Shown: positions 22,017 to 32,933 of the stretch, in pieces
How the letters are laid out: the number at the start of each line of letters is the position of its first letter
Position numbering within the stretch: position 1 is the first letter of the stretch
Source: Pyrenophora tritici-repentis
Taxonomy: Eukaryota > Ascomycota > Dothideomycetes > Pleosporales > Pleosporaceae
NCBI RefSeq assembly: GCF_003171515.1
Contig: NC_089391.1
Span: forward strand, 2,666,001 to 2,730,000
Length of the DNA stretch: 64,000 nucleotides
Direction: 5' to 3'
Made by a program: the position numbers and the translations under genes
The notes under the pieces: generated by a model
The model's database searches: none
Told to the model about the DNA's origin: nothing
What the model saw: the letters and a program-made list of their open reading frames with translations, nothing else

Positions 22017-22883
22017 ATGTCCTCCAACGACCGAAACTCACCGCCTCTCCACTCGCCGGATGGCCGCAGGCGTGCTTCAGTCACGAGCCAGACTTTCCAG
22101 GACCTGTTTGGCCGGTCCAACAGCTATGTAGGCCAGCCAATCCAGGCCTCAGGCCCAATCACCACAGCTGCGGCCAACGCTCAACGACGGCGGTTGTCGC
22201 TCACTACTATTGGCCTGGGTGCCTCGCCTGGCCAGACGTCACCCTTCCTCCAGACCCCACGGACCCGCACCGAGAGCATCTCCAGTGCCAACTCTGGCTC
22301 GGTCGATGAGAGCCCCTTTGAGGATGATTATGCTCTTTCCGCATCGACCAGCAGCAGCAACCCGGCAACACCCTTTGCTCGACGCCTGAGCTTCGGAGCT
22401 CGTGCAATGCGGGATGTTAGGCAGAGCAACGGAGGCGTTGGGAACCCAAATGGTAGACCACCCATCCATAAAGCTTCCTCTCCCCCGACTGGTCGAGGTC
22501 GAGGTCTGTCTTCATTGTCGCAGTCATTGCCCTCTTCCTCTACATTGCTTCGTCCTTTCTCCCACTCCCATTCGCGCCGATCCGCTTCCATTTCGCACAT
22601 CTGGCCCTCCACCATTGCAGAGCAACCCGAGTACTTGCTTGAAAACTACTCGCTAACATCGTCCTCAACAGGCGAAGGTTACAATTTCGCTGAGAACCTC
22701 CGGTCCCGAGCCGAGCGGGGCTCCGTCTCCGGCCCCTCTCCGATGCTGAATCCCTCCGGAACGACACACCACCGTGCTAAGAGCGTTACTATTATGGAGC
22801 CACCTGCCCGCGAGATGCCAAAGCCCAGGGTTCCCGATGCCATGCAAGAGCGTATCCTCAAGGGTGACTTCTACATGGACTAG
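22017..22883 (+). CDS. Conserved Ser-rich ascomycete protein (288 aa)
   Basis: Single coding exon. The protein is largely disordered and rich in Ser, Pro, Arg and Gly. It carries conserved short blocks: RRRLSLTTIGLG, FARRLSFGARAMRDVRQ, GEGYNFAENLRSRAER, HHRAKSVTIMEPP and the C-terminal ILKGDFYMD. These match a family annotated in aspergilli as conserved serine-rich or cell-wall proline-rich protein, with no established function. Several R-x-x-S sites suggest kinase targets. No signal peptide or membrane segment is visible. A 3' untranslated intron follows the stop. Confidence 0.78.
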   Translation: MSSNDRNSPPLHSPDGRRRASVTSQTFQDLFGRSNSYVGQPIQASGPITTAAANAQRRRLSLTTIGLGASPGQTSPFLQTPRTRTESISSANSGSVDESPFEDDYALSASTSSSNPATPFARRLSFGARAMRDVRQSNGGVGNPNGRPPIHKASSPPTGRGRGLSSLSQSLPSSSTLLRPFSHSHSRRSASISHIWPSTIAEQPEYLLENYSLTSSSTGEGYNFAENLRSRAERGSVSGPSPMLNPSGTTHHRAKSVTIMEPPAREMPKPRVPDAMQERILKGDFYMD

Positions 22884-22916
22884 CTTGACCATGTCACTTT
22901 GAATTTACCATCTCCG

Positions 22917-22973
22917 GTAGGTATTCCGATTCGGCCCTGTTACCATCCAGCAACTAACGGATGATATGCACAG
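22917..22973 (+). other. Probable 3'-UTR intron of the Ser-rich protein gene
   Basis: Starts 33 bases after the stop codon. Donor gtaggt, branch box ctaac and acceptor cacag are all close to consensus. The length (57 bp) matches other introns here. Confidence 0.5.
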
Positions 22974-24167
22974 TATCATCTACGTTGCAGATGAGACGTC
23001 AGATCACTTTGTCGCCATGTAACAGTACCGACCCCTCCACGCAACTGCACATCCTCTGTACTCTAGGACACAGTACCTTTCGGCTCATACATCGCTCATG
23101 GCTATGGGTAATGGAACGGCCATAAACATTGTTCAAAACAGATAAACCAAGATCCGCATTTCCAGCTAGTAACGGCGTTTACTGAGCTCTAATGCCCACA
23201 TGTGTCTGGTGGCAGCCTCAAGTGCAGCCATTGGGGTCTCGCTGGGGCTTCAACTTTCGCTTCAACATCACTTTATGTGTTTATAGTAGTGGAACCAGGT
23301 TATTATGACCTTTACATTCTGTTTTGGGGAGATGACATGATTGCTCACGGCCCCGTACCTTATAAAGTATCTACTTTATATTCTTTTACATTTTGAGCAC
23401 CGAGCGAGCGCACGCACGGCTATGATGGACAAAGCTAGATTGATATATCTACACAATCGTACCACGCATACAGCAGGAGTTATGGACTTTATCAGAGGTA
23501 TATGACGCAGGGTCGGGAGCCATGGAGCGCGGTACGTGGCATGGTACCGGAATAAATTGCAATTATTATCATGGCAGTGTAGTACAGCATCATAGCAAAT
23601 TCAGTCTCATGACCAATTCATGACCAACATTCCAAGCACATCAAATTCCCTGCATTCCAGTGCAACTCATCATACGTCTCACCACGGCGTTTCATGTGAG
23701 TTGGTGGTTGTTACAGTGTGTAGAGTGTGGCATGGCGATCATTAATGCCTTTGAAACTCAGGAATGAACCAAATCCCAACATGGCAGGAATGAACCAAAT
23801 CCCAACATGGCAGGTGTGAAGGACATTGCATCATCATGGAATAAACTCATATTGTGTCCCAAATGCAGCTATCCGAATATGCTCCCCACCCCCCCTTATC
23901 TCAATCGCTGAATGCCATGGTATCGTGCCCAAATGAATGACGCCAGTAAATGCTTCAACAACGTCGCTCAGTCCATTTTGATGCCGCTAAAACAGAAACT
24001 GGAAAGGAAATAAACAAGCTTTACTCATGTTCCATGCGAAAGAAAAGCCATGCCCAACCAAAACAAATGCTAAAGGAATGTTTGACGTACCACCCTCCTC
24101 TAACGCCCTGTCAAAAACCGTGTAACATAAGAAAATATAGTTCCATTCATGGCCACCATGCAACCTT
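22974..24167. other. Convergent intergenic region
   Basis: Contains 3' untranslated sequence of both neighbours and a 2 x 26-bp tandem repeat. No gene supported. Confidence 0.45.
23761..23812. repeat. Perfect 2 x 26-bp tandem duplication
   Basis: The unit beginning ggaatgaaccaaatccc is repeated exactly at 23761-23786 and 23787-23812. Non-coding. Confidence 0.9.
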
Positions 24168-27100
24168 TTAGATGAGCGGACCTGCCATCATAGGACTCAT
24201 GTTCCTGGTGTTGGTAGGGAGGCTTGTCTCGTATGCTGCAGATGCATCGCTACCCTGTCTTGGACGATAGTAGCTGTTGGTGTATCCATTCGTCGGAGCA
24301 TTATAGACTCCTTGTGTTTGCGGAATGGCGCCCGATGGCGGAGCGTTGAGCATGTTGCGGTTGCTGCGGCGCCGTCCGAGCACTGGCGACCCAGGAGAGC
24401 CCTGCACGGTACCGGTCGAATTGACAGATTCGTTCGAGTTACTCCTCACATGCTGTGCGGTTGCTGGTTGCTGCATGTGGGCTTGGCCGATGGGGTTGGC
24501 AGGGCGTTGGAAACCTTGGGTGAACGGGTTGGTGCGCGCGGGGACACTATTGTCCCGCTGTCCGAGTGCTTGTCTCCTAGTCTCAATGAGCTCTCGAGCT
24601 CGGAGATTGCGTTCGTCCGCTGTCAACCCGGCTGGGCGGGCAGCTGGCTGTGTAGCCGCTGGCGTGTTTTGGGTAGGCGATGGAGGAGGTCGGCCATTTT
24701 CATTTGCACGCAAAGTACGCGTTGATGTCTGATTGTTAAGTTGACGCCTGGATGGTTGCGACCGGAGGTTGAGCCTGGATGGTTGAGGTCTCATGCCTTG
24801 CGGTGGGTTGCCGCCAGCTTCTCGAACGTTCACGCGAGAGTTCACGGGCCGTAGGGTGGCCACAGAAGACTGGTCACGGAGGACCTGGCGTGAGTTGCGG
24901 TTCCTAACCCCGCGGGCCTGTACGAATGCCGCCCAGGGGTTACCACGTGCAGTGAAGGGAGGAAGAGCCCCGCCCTGAACGTGTAATCCCATGCTAGCAT
25001 GAGGAAAGGAGTTTGCTCCACCAAAATTGCCCGAGTTCCTTCTGCTATTTGCCGAAGAAGGACGGGCATTGACGCGGCTTTGGGGACGATCTATTATATC
25101 CATTGCCGCAGCAGCCTGTGTCTGGGCAATGGAATCGATAGAGTATTGGGATGAAGGTGTGGAAGTACCAGGGGTTAAGATAGTAGAAGCATTGCTATTA
25201 GAGCTAACAGAAGGTGCACGTTCAAAGCGGCTCATGTTCCCTGTGTTGGCCATGGTCGGCAGGCCCGGAGACATGGCACTTCGTCGAGGTGGTGATACTG
25301 GCATTCGTGGGTCCATGACGAGGTTTGAAGTGTTGTCCATCAACGGTGTCCTGAGGCGCGTAGGGGGTAAGAAGGGAGAGTAGGCTTGTGCTGGGCTTGG
25401 CCGATTTCTGTTTCTCGTTCGAGGGCGAGAAAGCGGAGTGATGGCCCGTGGCTCCACATCTATCAAAGCGCCCGCCATTTGGTGCTGCTGGAGTGCTTGT
25501 TGATGAGCAGCAAACATCCAACTAATGCGTGGATCGTATTCTCTGCGAGCCATACGAGGCACTCGTCGCCCATGTCCTTGTTGTGAATTGTCCGAGTTTT
25601 CATCAGTGTCGGCTTCGTTTGTCCCGTCGGCAGGTGCTGGCCCGCGGTTGTTGAAGCGAGTAGGGTTCGAGAAGGCTGCAATGTTTCGCATATGGGCTTG
25701 AGAGCGGCGCGTTCGCAACGCATTCATGGCCAGATCAATATCGCCATCTTGGTCCGAGTCATCGTCATCCGCTTCGCCATCTTCGTAATGTGTTCCTGAA
25801 GCTGGGACACCAGAAGGTCTTTGGCGAAGGCCACGCGAGGTATTCAAGACGCGAACATTACCGGTTCGCGAAGGTGGTCGTATAGAGGCGCTAGGCCGAG
25901 GACGATCTGCAGTAGGTGTTAGAGAACCGCCCATTCGGCTTCTGTCATTTGAGTTCGCGAGCGGCTCCCACCCAACGGTCGTCCTTCCTCCATCGCTATC
26001 GTCTTCATCCTCTTCCCCCATCTCATCATCGTCGTCCCGCTGCAACATCCACCCCTGATCTCGTAGCAAAGCCTGGGTATCCTCGTCGAGTTCTTCGGTA
26101 GAGACATCAGTAGATGTTGACGAAGCAGTCTCATGGGAGGACCTGGAGCCGTTGGCGCGACTCAGAACGCGGGCCTGAGCGGGGTTCCTCCTGTCTCTGC
26201 GAATTGGCCCCTCGTCTTCTTCGTCTTCGTCTTCCTCCTCCACGACACTTGAGCGATTAGAGGAGGATTCCGATTCGACGATACGACGTGCCCTGGCCTG
26301 TGTTCGCGCCCTGTTGGTGGTCGGCTGAGGCACGGGGCCTGGTGTAGACGACGCGGCACTTGGTGAGGTCGAGCCTGGTACGTCGTCGTCGTCGATGAAG
26401 TCGTTCATAGAGGAGTCTTCCTCTGCACCGTCCTCGTCCTCCTCTTCGACCGTGTCCATTTCATCGCCGTACATGTCCGAGACTATGCTCTGTGAGTATG
26501 AGCGCCGGCTGCCGGCCTCGCTGTGTGAGAGGGGACGTCGCCTTGCAAAGGCGGCTGCGTTGGGTGGTATGCCGCCCTCGAGGAATCGACGCATCATGAA
26601 TGAGCCTTGGTCAGGAGGGTACTGGCCCCATTCGTTGAGTGCATCGTCATATCCGTCATAGTCGACGTCGTGCATGTCCATCTCGGCATCGGGGTCGTCG
26701 GCGTCGTGTTCTGACATTTCGTCCATGTCGCTGAAGCCTGTGAAGCTGTCGCCCCACGAGACTTCGCCTGTCTCGTCAAAGATGAGGCCGCATTGCGTGC
26801 AGCCACCGTCCTCGAGCTCCCACGTGCATAGTGGACAGCGGTCGACGCCGTCTTCTTGGTCGCGCACAACTTGTAGTGAGGGAATGCGCTGGTGTGAAAG
26901 CCTGAAGCAGCCCTTGAAGAGGCCGCCAGTGCGCGAGTCCTTGTTGTCCTTGTCCTGCTGCACAGCGTCGGCCTCGTCCTTTTGCCACTTTTTGTGGTCT
27001 TCGATGCTCTCGCCTAGCGGCAGCAGTTCGGCGCGGGCGATGAAGACGCCCGTCATGTCTCTGATCTGAAGAATTGAGTTAGTTATGAAGGTCGGCCGTG

Positions 27101-27761
27101 TAATATCTGTGGCCTCACTCACGACATAGGCGGGGGCCGGCACGTCCTTTACGACGATGCGGCAGTCGGGACATGTCTTGCGGGCCTTGTTGCTGACGAA
27201 CCAGGTGCAAAGACACTGTGTGCATGTTAGCGGTCGATGACTGCAACGGTGCGTGACAGTCGTGGCTTACTGTATAGCAGTACGTGTGTCCGCACGATAT
27301 GGTGTAAGGTTGGTAGAGCAAGCGGTCGCAGATCTTGCATGTGAGATGGGTGCGCAGGCTGTCAAACTCGGACTTGAGCGCCTTGAGCTGCTGTGGCATG
27401 TTAGTCTGTTGTCGCTTCGGCATGGCATATATATATATATATATATATATATTTCTTCTTCTTTCTTTTGCATGTGTCATACCTCATCTGCCCGGCTTGG
27501 CTGGGGGGCGTCATCCTTCTTGCTCAGCATCTTCTGCTTGAGGCTGTCTTTGCTCGCAGCCCGTGTCGGCTTGTCCTGGTCGACGAGCTTGGATGCAGAG
27601 CGGGTGGCGGTTGGGGTGCCACCGCGGCCGGTGCGTGAATTCGTAGGCATGCCGTTGGTTTGCGACGTCGAGGCGGCATGTGAAGCCGTTGTCGAGGTAA
27701 TCGACGACGACGAATTCCTGGGACGGGCCGTGGGCGGGGTTGGCGACGCTCGACTGTCCAT
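24168..27761 (-). CDS. Large RING-finger protein, probable E3 ubiquitin ligase (1128 aa, four exons)
   Basis: Exons 27761-27483, 27387-27271 (or from 27390), 27215-27123 and 27065-24168, all with GT-AG introns. Splicing assembles a C3HC4 RING from three exons: C110, C113 (CKIC), C125, H127, C130, C133, C147 and C150 (CPDC). A CPLC...CTQC zinc-ribbon pair follows about 100 residues later. The remaining 800 residues are acidic, then Ser/Arg/Asn/Pro-rich and probably disordered. Expected role is ubiquitin transfer, substrate unknown. Intron 1 contains a (TA)n tract. Intron 3 (57 bp) has no stop and is a multiple of three, so retention would lengthen the protein by 19 residues. Confidence 0.85.
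27426..27452. repeat. (TA)n microsatellite in intron 1 of the RING gene
   Basis: Uninterrupted AT/TA dinucleotide run of about 26 bases within the intron. Likely length-variable. Confidence 0.9.
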
Positions 27762-28300
27762 GGTGGGCTCTGTTGCGTGCTCTCTCACACACACTCACTT
27801 TTCGCTCTCACCTTCTTACGTCCAAGTGCAGCTAGGGTGGGAAAGAAGGTGCATCTGCTCACATGGGACTCTGCCCTTGTAGACTGCAGAATGACTATCG
27901 CTGGCAGTGGTTATGCATGCAGCAGCGGACATGCTAGTCAACTAAGCACGTTGGCGCTCGGTCGCAACCGCCCTTGCTCTCCGGACGTTTGCCGCAGCAG
28001 CCGTCACCTTTCACTTGATCTCCTTCCTTAGCGCCTTTGATCACCATGAACGACCACCAACCATTCTCACAAGCATTCACAAGCAATTCTCTCTTATACA
28101 GTGGCATAATTTTATTGGACAACGCTATCTATTGGGGCCATTAATAGCCAATGACGTCGGGCACGCGACTCTCAATTCTCCACCGACTCGTGTCCCAACC
28201 CCACACCAATAGCAGACTATAGTAAACACTACTGAACATACTACAGCCTAACTCTCACTCAATCTCAAACTTTCTACACTGCGTGCAAGCCCGTCTTCTT
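27762..28300. other. Upstream region of RING gene, downstream of dioxygenase gene
   Basis: No gene supported. Likely promoter and 5' leader of the RING gene at the right of the minus-strand start, and 3' flank of the dioxygenase. Confidence 0.4.
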
Positions 28301-28492
28301 GGCTGGATTGAACATCTGAAATGTCCTCCTTGACCATGACGGCTTACTCCCCCTACCAGCTCGCCTTGTGGCTGACTTGGACATCTGAAATGCCCTCCTC
28401 AACCCGACGGCTTCCTCTACATCGTCTCGTGGCTGAGTTAGACATCTGGAATGTCTTCCTCGCCCTCAACGGCACCCTTCTGAACCTGCTCC
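28301..28492. repeat. Three imperfect tandem copies spanning the dioxygenase stop codon
   Basis: Units at 28301-28369, 28370-28430 and 28431-about 28492 each start ggctg, then acatctg(a/g)aatg and a tcct block. The third unit (nearest the gene) encodes the last residues (EEDIPDV) and the stop. The other two lie downstream and could encode a similar tail (xEDISDV) in other frames. The units differ in length (69 and 61 bp), so the frame is not kept. Confidence 0.8.
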
Positions 28493-29478
28493 TCTTCAAC
28501 AATCTCATCGTCAGTATGCTTTAGAAATTCATACAGATCCTTGAGAAGGGTCTTGTGATTAGTCGTGTTGAACTTCTTGCCCTCCCTACGATGAGCACGC
28601 ATCTCCTCAGCTGAGTGGCGAATGCGAGCCTCCAAAATCTCCAGTCGATACTGGGCAAAGTCATAGTAGAGCTCGCTCAGATCCGAGATGCCTCGAACTG
28701 TGCGTAGCTCAGAATCGTCGCGGGTAAAAGGTGAACGAGGACGCCAAGACGTGACAGCAGTGATGCGCTCCTTTGCACCCACAGCACGAAGTGCCTGGTG
28801 CGTGATGTAGCGGCCCTGGAGGATGACTGCGCTACCTTGGCTAGGACCACGGACCTTGATCACTTCGTTGTTGGCAGTGCGCAGAGCCGTCTCGCCGCCG
28901 ATCATGCCAGTGACATCAGACATCATCAGGACGCAGACAAAAGGGTATGAGTCCTTGTGCCAGCCGACAATTGGCTTCTCCTTGACATGCACTTCGATTC
29001 CCTCGTCTGCATCATGTTCGGCTTGGTGAAATTCCTTGAGCTCGGCCTCGACCTGCTGTTGGGACTTGGAGGAAAGGTTGATATGTGCAATCTCGTAGTC
29101 TCCCCACGGAACTAGTTCGATGCCGGCCAGCTTGGAAACAATGGCCGCTGTCTCAGGATGGTTCCAAGCCGCGTAGGTGAATGGGGCGTAATCCCGAGCA
29201 TATCCACGAAGCTGGTTGGCCGCAATGTTGCTGCTGAAGCTATGCTTCTGCACCACCTCGGGCTGGGCGATCTCGGAACGCATGATCTGAATTGCTGCAG
29301 GAGAGAATAGAGCGAAAGGCTCAGTGACAGCAACACGTGAGATACCGATATCTTCGCGCTGACCAATCTCTCGCATAGTATGGGTCGCCGGTGTATCCTT
29401 GTAGATAAGGTGCTCCTTAGGGTCGAACGCCACAGCGCCCACCGCCGGAGCAGTCGTTGGTAGAGTTTGTTGATCCAT
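28438..29478 (-). CDS. 2OG-Fe(II) dioxygenase-like fungal protein (346 aa)
   Basis: Single exon. The double-stranded beta-helix iron site is visible: H174-K-D176 (GWHKDSYPF) and distal H227 (ITHQALR). R238 (KERIT) is placed to bind 2-oxoglutarate. GGETAL at 194-199 is usual between the two halves. No signal peptide or membrane segment, so it is probably cytosolic or nuclear. Substrate unknown; relatives are annotated only as Fe2OG dioxygenase-domain or hypothetical fungal proteins. The C-terminus is acidic and lies inside a tandem repeat, so its length may differ between strains or species. Confidence 0.78.
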   Translation of the reverse strand: MDQQTLPTTAPAVGAVAFDPKEHLIYKDTPATHTMREIGQREDIGISRVAVTEPFALFSPAAIQIMRSEIAQPEVVQKHSFSSNIAANQLRGYARDYAPFTYAAWNHPETAAIVSKLAGIELVPWGDYEIAHINLSSKSQQQVEAELKEFHQAEHDADEGIEVHVKEKPIVGWHKDSYPFVCVLMMSDVTGMIGGETALRTANNEVIKVRGPSQGSAVILQGRYITHQALRAVGAKERITAVTSWRPRSPFTRDDSELRTVRGISDLSELYYDFAQYRLEILEARIRHSAEEMRAHRREGKKFNTTNHKTLLKDLYEFLKHTDDEIVEEEQVQKGAVEGEEDIPDV

Positions 29479-31011
29479 GGTTGATAGTTGATCTCTGAGA
29501 AAGGAGGGGATAGCGAGTTGTGGATAGGATTGAGAGGGTGGGGAGTTTAAAGATATAGACAGTGGAAAGAAATTTCTGGTTGAGCTGTTTGGAAAACTTG
29601 CTCAAGGTCAGAGCACAGTGAAAGAAACAATGCGGAAGGAACAGCAACACTACTAGGTGAATACAATGCGGACGAGTGATACTATTAAGTGAATACAGTG
29701 CGGACGAGTAATAAGGTAATCTAGGATAACGGCGCGGATCTAATATCAGTAACAGTCAGAGATTGTGTCGAGTTCATGGTTCAAGAGTGCAGTCTCGGCA
29801 TGTACACAACAGAAATTGATCGCGGAAGGCACATTTCACTCGCACATTCGAGACCAACAGCATGTAGAAGTAGCTTTGGTAGAGCCTGAACTAATACGTG
29901 AACGCTTTCCCATGTAATCCAGACACTATTACACATGAGCTTCGTTGTTGGGCACCCACCTTGCCACTCCATTTTCTGTAATGCGAGCTAGTGGTCAATG
30001 CGGATGTGATTGAACCGATAGCTGATAAGCTGACTGAGTGAAAGCGATTGAGACGAAAGGGCCTTGGGTGCGTGACTGGACCAAGTCGCATCCACGGTTC
30101 ATGTCATTGTGCAAACCTGTCCGAATTTGATCATTCGCTTGACGAAGACCGTCTAGACTTCTGGACGTGAAATTGTATGACATTGTTACTCCACAGGCAA
30201 CCTATATATGTGTACTTTCCGCTTTGTGCACTACAGGTAAGAGAGGTCTTGAACCACAATGTATTATATTGATCGAACCTTCTTGGATTCTAGTCGCAAC
30301 CAGATACTCGACCTCGATGTCTGGAACAGGCACTGTTTGTACTTGCTCTTACTAAGAAGCCCATTGATCCTCTGGCCTAGCCGACTTTCTTTAAATGCTC
30401 CACACGGCTAATTAACGCATCACTTCATGTTACCTAAAATACACTGGCAGCTGTTCACAGAAGTCTCAAACCCTCGAGAAGTGGATATGTCTCAGAGGTT
30501 AAGTAGAGCTTGGTCTATAAGCACAGTACAATGAAAAGAGACACAAAGCTCCGCACATGGCGATAACCACCTATGCCCAAGACGACAGCGTGGTTAATAT
30601 AGTTTCCATGCGGCAGATCATTCTTAGTTTGCGTTGAGACAACTCTCAGGCCAAGCTAGAGCTATTAACTATTGCCTTGTGTGATATGATGGAGCTAGAG
30701 GTATAATGGCTGTGTACACCTTTATGTTCTATATTGTATACATTAGTAAGATGTTGATGCAATTAGAAACAAAACTGTCTTGAAATTCTTAACAAACAAG
30801 CTCACGACAATATCAAATATGCGCATGAAGCGCACTTGCTGGGCCAGGGCGAATGCTCTCGTAAATCTCTCATTCTTATCGATACCGCACCTCCGCGGCC
30901 TCCCCATCCAACTTTCCCCCCAAAAACCCCAAACTACCGTGCCCACACGTCTTGCTATCCAATCGCCTGATCACGACACCTAGCGCGCGTCCCCTCTCCT
31001 TGCTCCCCGCA
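29479..31011. other. Intergenic region between dioxygenase gene and COX23
   Basis: Divergent promoters. Near 29652-29713 two copies of a roughly 36-bp unit (gtgaataca(a/g)tgcggacgag) are tandem. No gene supported. Confidence 0.4.
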
Positions 31012-31522
31012 ATGTCCGAAAAACCCACGCCCTCAAAGGCCGACGAATGGGTTGGTCCCAAAGCAAACAAGTTCGACAAGTACGCCGCCACCGAGTCGCA
31101 AACGCTCCCCATACATGCACGCAACTGCTGCTGAATACTGATTTCTTGGGTGCACAGCAAGGCGTACAGCGAGTACTACGACCCATGTCAGGAGGCGGCA
31201 GATAGGAGCATAAAGTGTTTGAAGAGGAACGGGGGTGAGCGGGCAATGTGCTCGGATTTCTTCCAGTGAGTGGAACATACAATGCGCAAAGGGGAATTAG
31301 GGAGGGAAGTCTTGGGATGGTAAGCTGACTTGGTGTTCAATAGGGCGTATCGCGACTGCAAAGAACAATGGGTACGTTGCCTATATCCCGACCTGAGGCG
31401 CATGGTCATTGTGCACACGAATTCCCTATATTGAGTCGTGCAGACGGCGCGAATAGTTGCTAACGGATCCACAGCAAGCTGCAAGGAAAGAAGCAAGGAA
31501 GAACAAGGGCTGGTTTGGTTAG
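31012..31522 (+). CDS. COX23: Cox23, twin CX9C cytochrome-oxidase assembly factor (83 aa, four exons)
   Basis: Mitochondrial intermembrane-space protein needed for cytochrome c oxidase assembly, in the copper-handling group with Cox17/Cox19. Exons 31012-31079, 31158-31265, 31344-31371 and 31475-31522, frame closing at TAG. The CHCH fold is explicit: C-x9-C ([11 protein letters not shown]) and C-x9-C (CSDFFQAYRDC), which form two disulphides through Mia40. The C-terminal [12 protein letters not shown] is typical. The open frame on unspliced DNA is broken, so it is easily missed. It converges with the FKBP gene, leaving about 410 bp between stops. Confidence 0.92.
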
Positions 31523-31933
31523 TCATTTGGGCTACGAAAAGGTGTACGATATCTCCACTCCGCATGAGTACGGCGTTTGGCGCGCATCTGTGACTTTTGT
31601 AACAATATTGGGATTTCTTGGGGAGCTAGTGGTACACAAGGGACTACAGCAAAGCTCTTGGTCTGACTTTCAACCATATTTCGGCACATGTCACACACGG
31701 TGCAATGCAGTACTTCTACAGCCTTACAAAGGTCCTATGCGCCACAAATTACTCCTCAGAAATCAAAAGCATCGGGTTCAACACATGGAAACGAGGCTTG
31801 TGGAGAGCTTCAGTGGTTTGGTTGAAATTGTCATCTGTATTCATGGCTCCTATGTGCTAGATGAAGCGCAAGTTTCCCTGCTACCATGCAATCGGACTGT
31901 AGGAGTCCAAGTCGCCAGTGGGAATGTCATCGC
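31523..31933. other. Convergent intergenic region between COX23 and FKBP gene
   Basis: 3' flanks of both genes. An open frame at 31515-31937 has no family resemblance and is not called. Confidence 0.5.
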
Positions 31934-32449
31934 CTAGTTGATCTTCTTGAGCTCAACCTCGCTATGATCATGTCAGTATGGACGTGTTATATGCACGGTT
32001 GCAGTGTCAAGACTTACAAGATGAGGTCAGAGTGAGGAGGAATCAGACCGGGGAACTCTCTGAAGTGCATCATTAGTATCAATCCGACCCTACCACACGC
32101 AGCTAACTCACTGGTCGCCGTAAGCAAAGTCGGAGCTGATGTCCAGCCTTGCCTTCTCGCCAAGCTTCATCTGCACAACGCCCTCATCCCAGCCCTTGAT
32201 GACGCGGCCAACACCGATGGGTGTCTTGAACGGACCACGACCGGTTGTGCTGTCGAACTGCTTGCCCTTGCCGTTGTCCGCCGTCTTGAGCCAGCCTGTG
32301 TACTCCATGGTGACCTGGTCGCCCTTTTGCGGGCTGGGGCCGTTGCCCTCTTGGAGAATCGTCTTCTGGACACCCATTGCGCGTGCGGTTGTGGTAAAGG
32401 CTCGAGTAGTTGCGCGGTGGTAGGAGGAAAGGTTAAGGAAGGTTCTCAT
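31934..32449 (-). CDS. FPR1: FKBP-type peptidyl-prolyl isomerase with possible mitochondrial leader (135 aa, three exons)
   Basis: Catalyses cis-trans isomerisation of Xaa-Pro bonds and is the usual FK506/rapamycin receptor class. Exons 32449-32112, 32059-32018 and 31961-31934. The FKBP core is complete: VTMEYTGWL, QFDSTTGRGPF, IGVGRVIKGWDEG, KARLDISSDFAYGD and, across two introns, PGLIPPHSDLIFEVELKKIN. The first 24 residues (MRTFLNLSSYHRATTRAFTTTARA) are basic, hydroxylated and lack acidic residues, as in mitochondrial presequences. A second in-frame ATG (M25, position 32377, MGVQKT) starts the canonical cytosolic FKBP12. Two products from one gene are therefore plausible. Confidence 0.93.
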
Positions 32450-32933
32450 GTGTGGGCTGAGAGATTGGTGGAGGATGGAGGGTTGTTATGGGTGAGAGAA
32501 AGCAAGGCAAATGGAGGGGTAGCTTCTAGTGGGGGTGGTGGGGTGGGGTGCAGATCGTCAGGTGCACAGCCTCATGCATCCTGCAAGGGCAGAGTCATCG
32601 GGCTAGGTACGTCGAAGACGGCCAATTGTTTGACCACGCGGGCGGATGGATTGCTTACCTGGGATTGCGTGCTGAGACATGCGTTTGGTAAGCCGTAATG
32701 AAGTATCCATATCTCCGTCTTATTGAGTTATGCTATTATCTGATCTTTACGCAAGGCTATCGGTCGCCTTCATCGGCATACATTGTCTTACTCATCTGTA
32801 TACCCAACAATCTAACAGTCAAGGCTACTCTTCCGTTCTACATTGTCCATGAAGAAATCATCTACAGTTACGCGAGGATTTGCATCTTTTGCCAGACTGA
32901 AGAGAAGTCGTGCAAAGTAAATGCGACGCTACG
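32450..32933. other. Intergenic region between FKBP gene and CorA-like gene
   Basis: Promoter and 5' leader of the FKBP gene, and 3' flank of the CorA-like gene. Nothing else seen. Confidence 0.45.

Noticed and set aside
23761..23812. Short array resembling a CRISPR-like repeat
   Set aside because: Only two directly adjoining copies with no spacers, in a eukaryotic genome; a simple tandem duplication.
24312..24732. Two overlapping open frames on the + strand opposite the RING gene
   Set aside because: Antisense shadows of the long RING-gene exon, with no recognisable motif.
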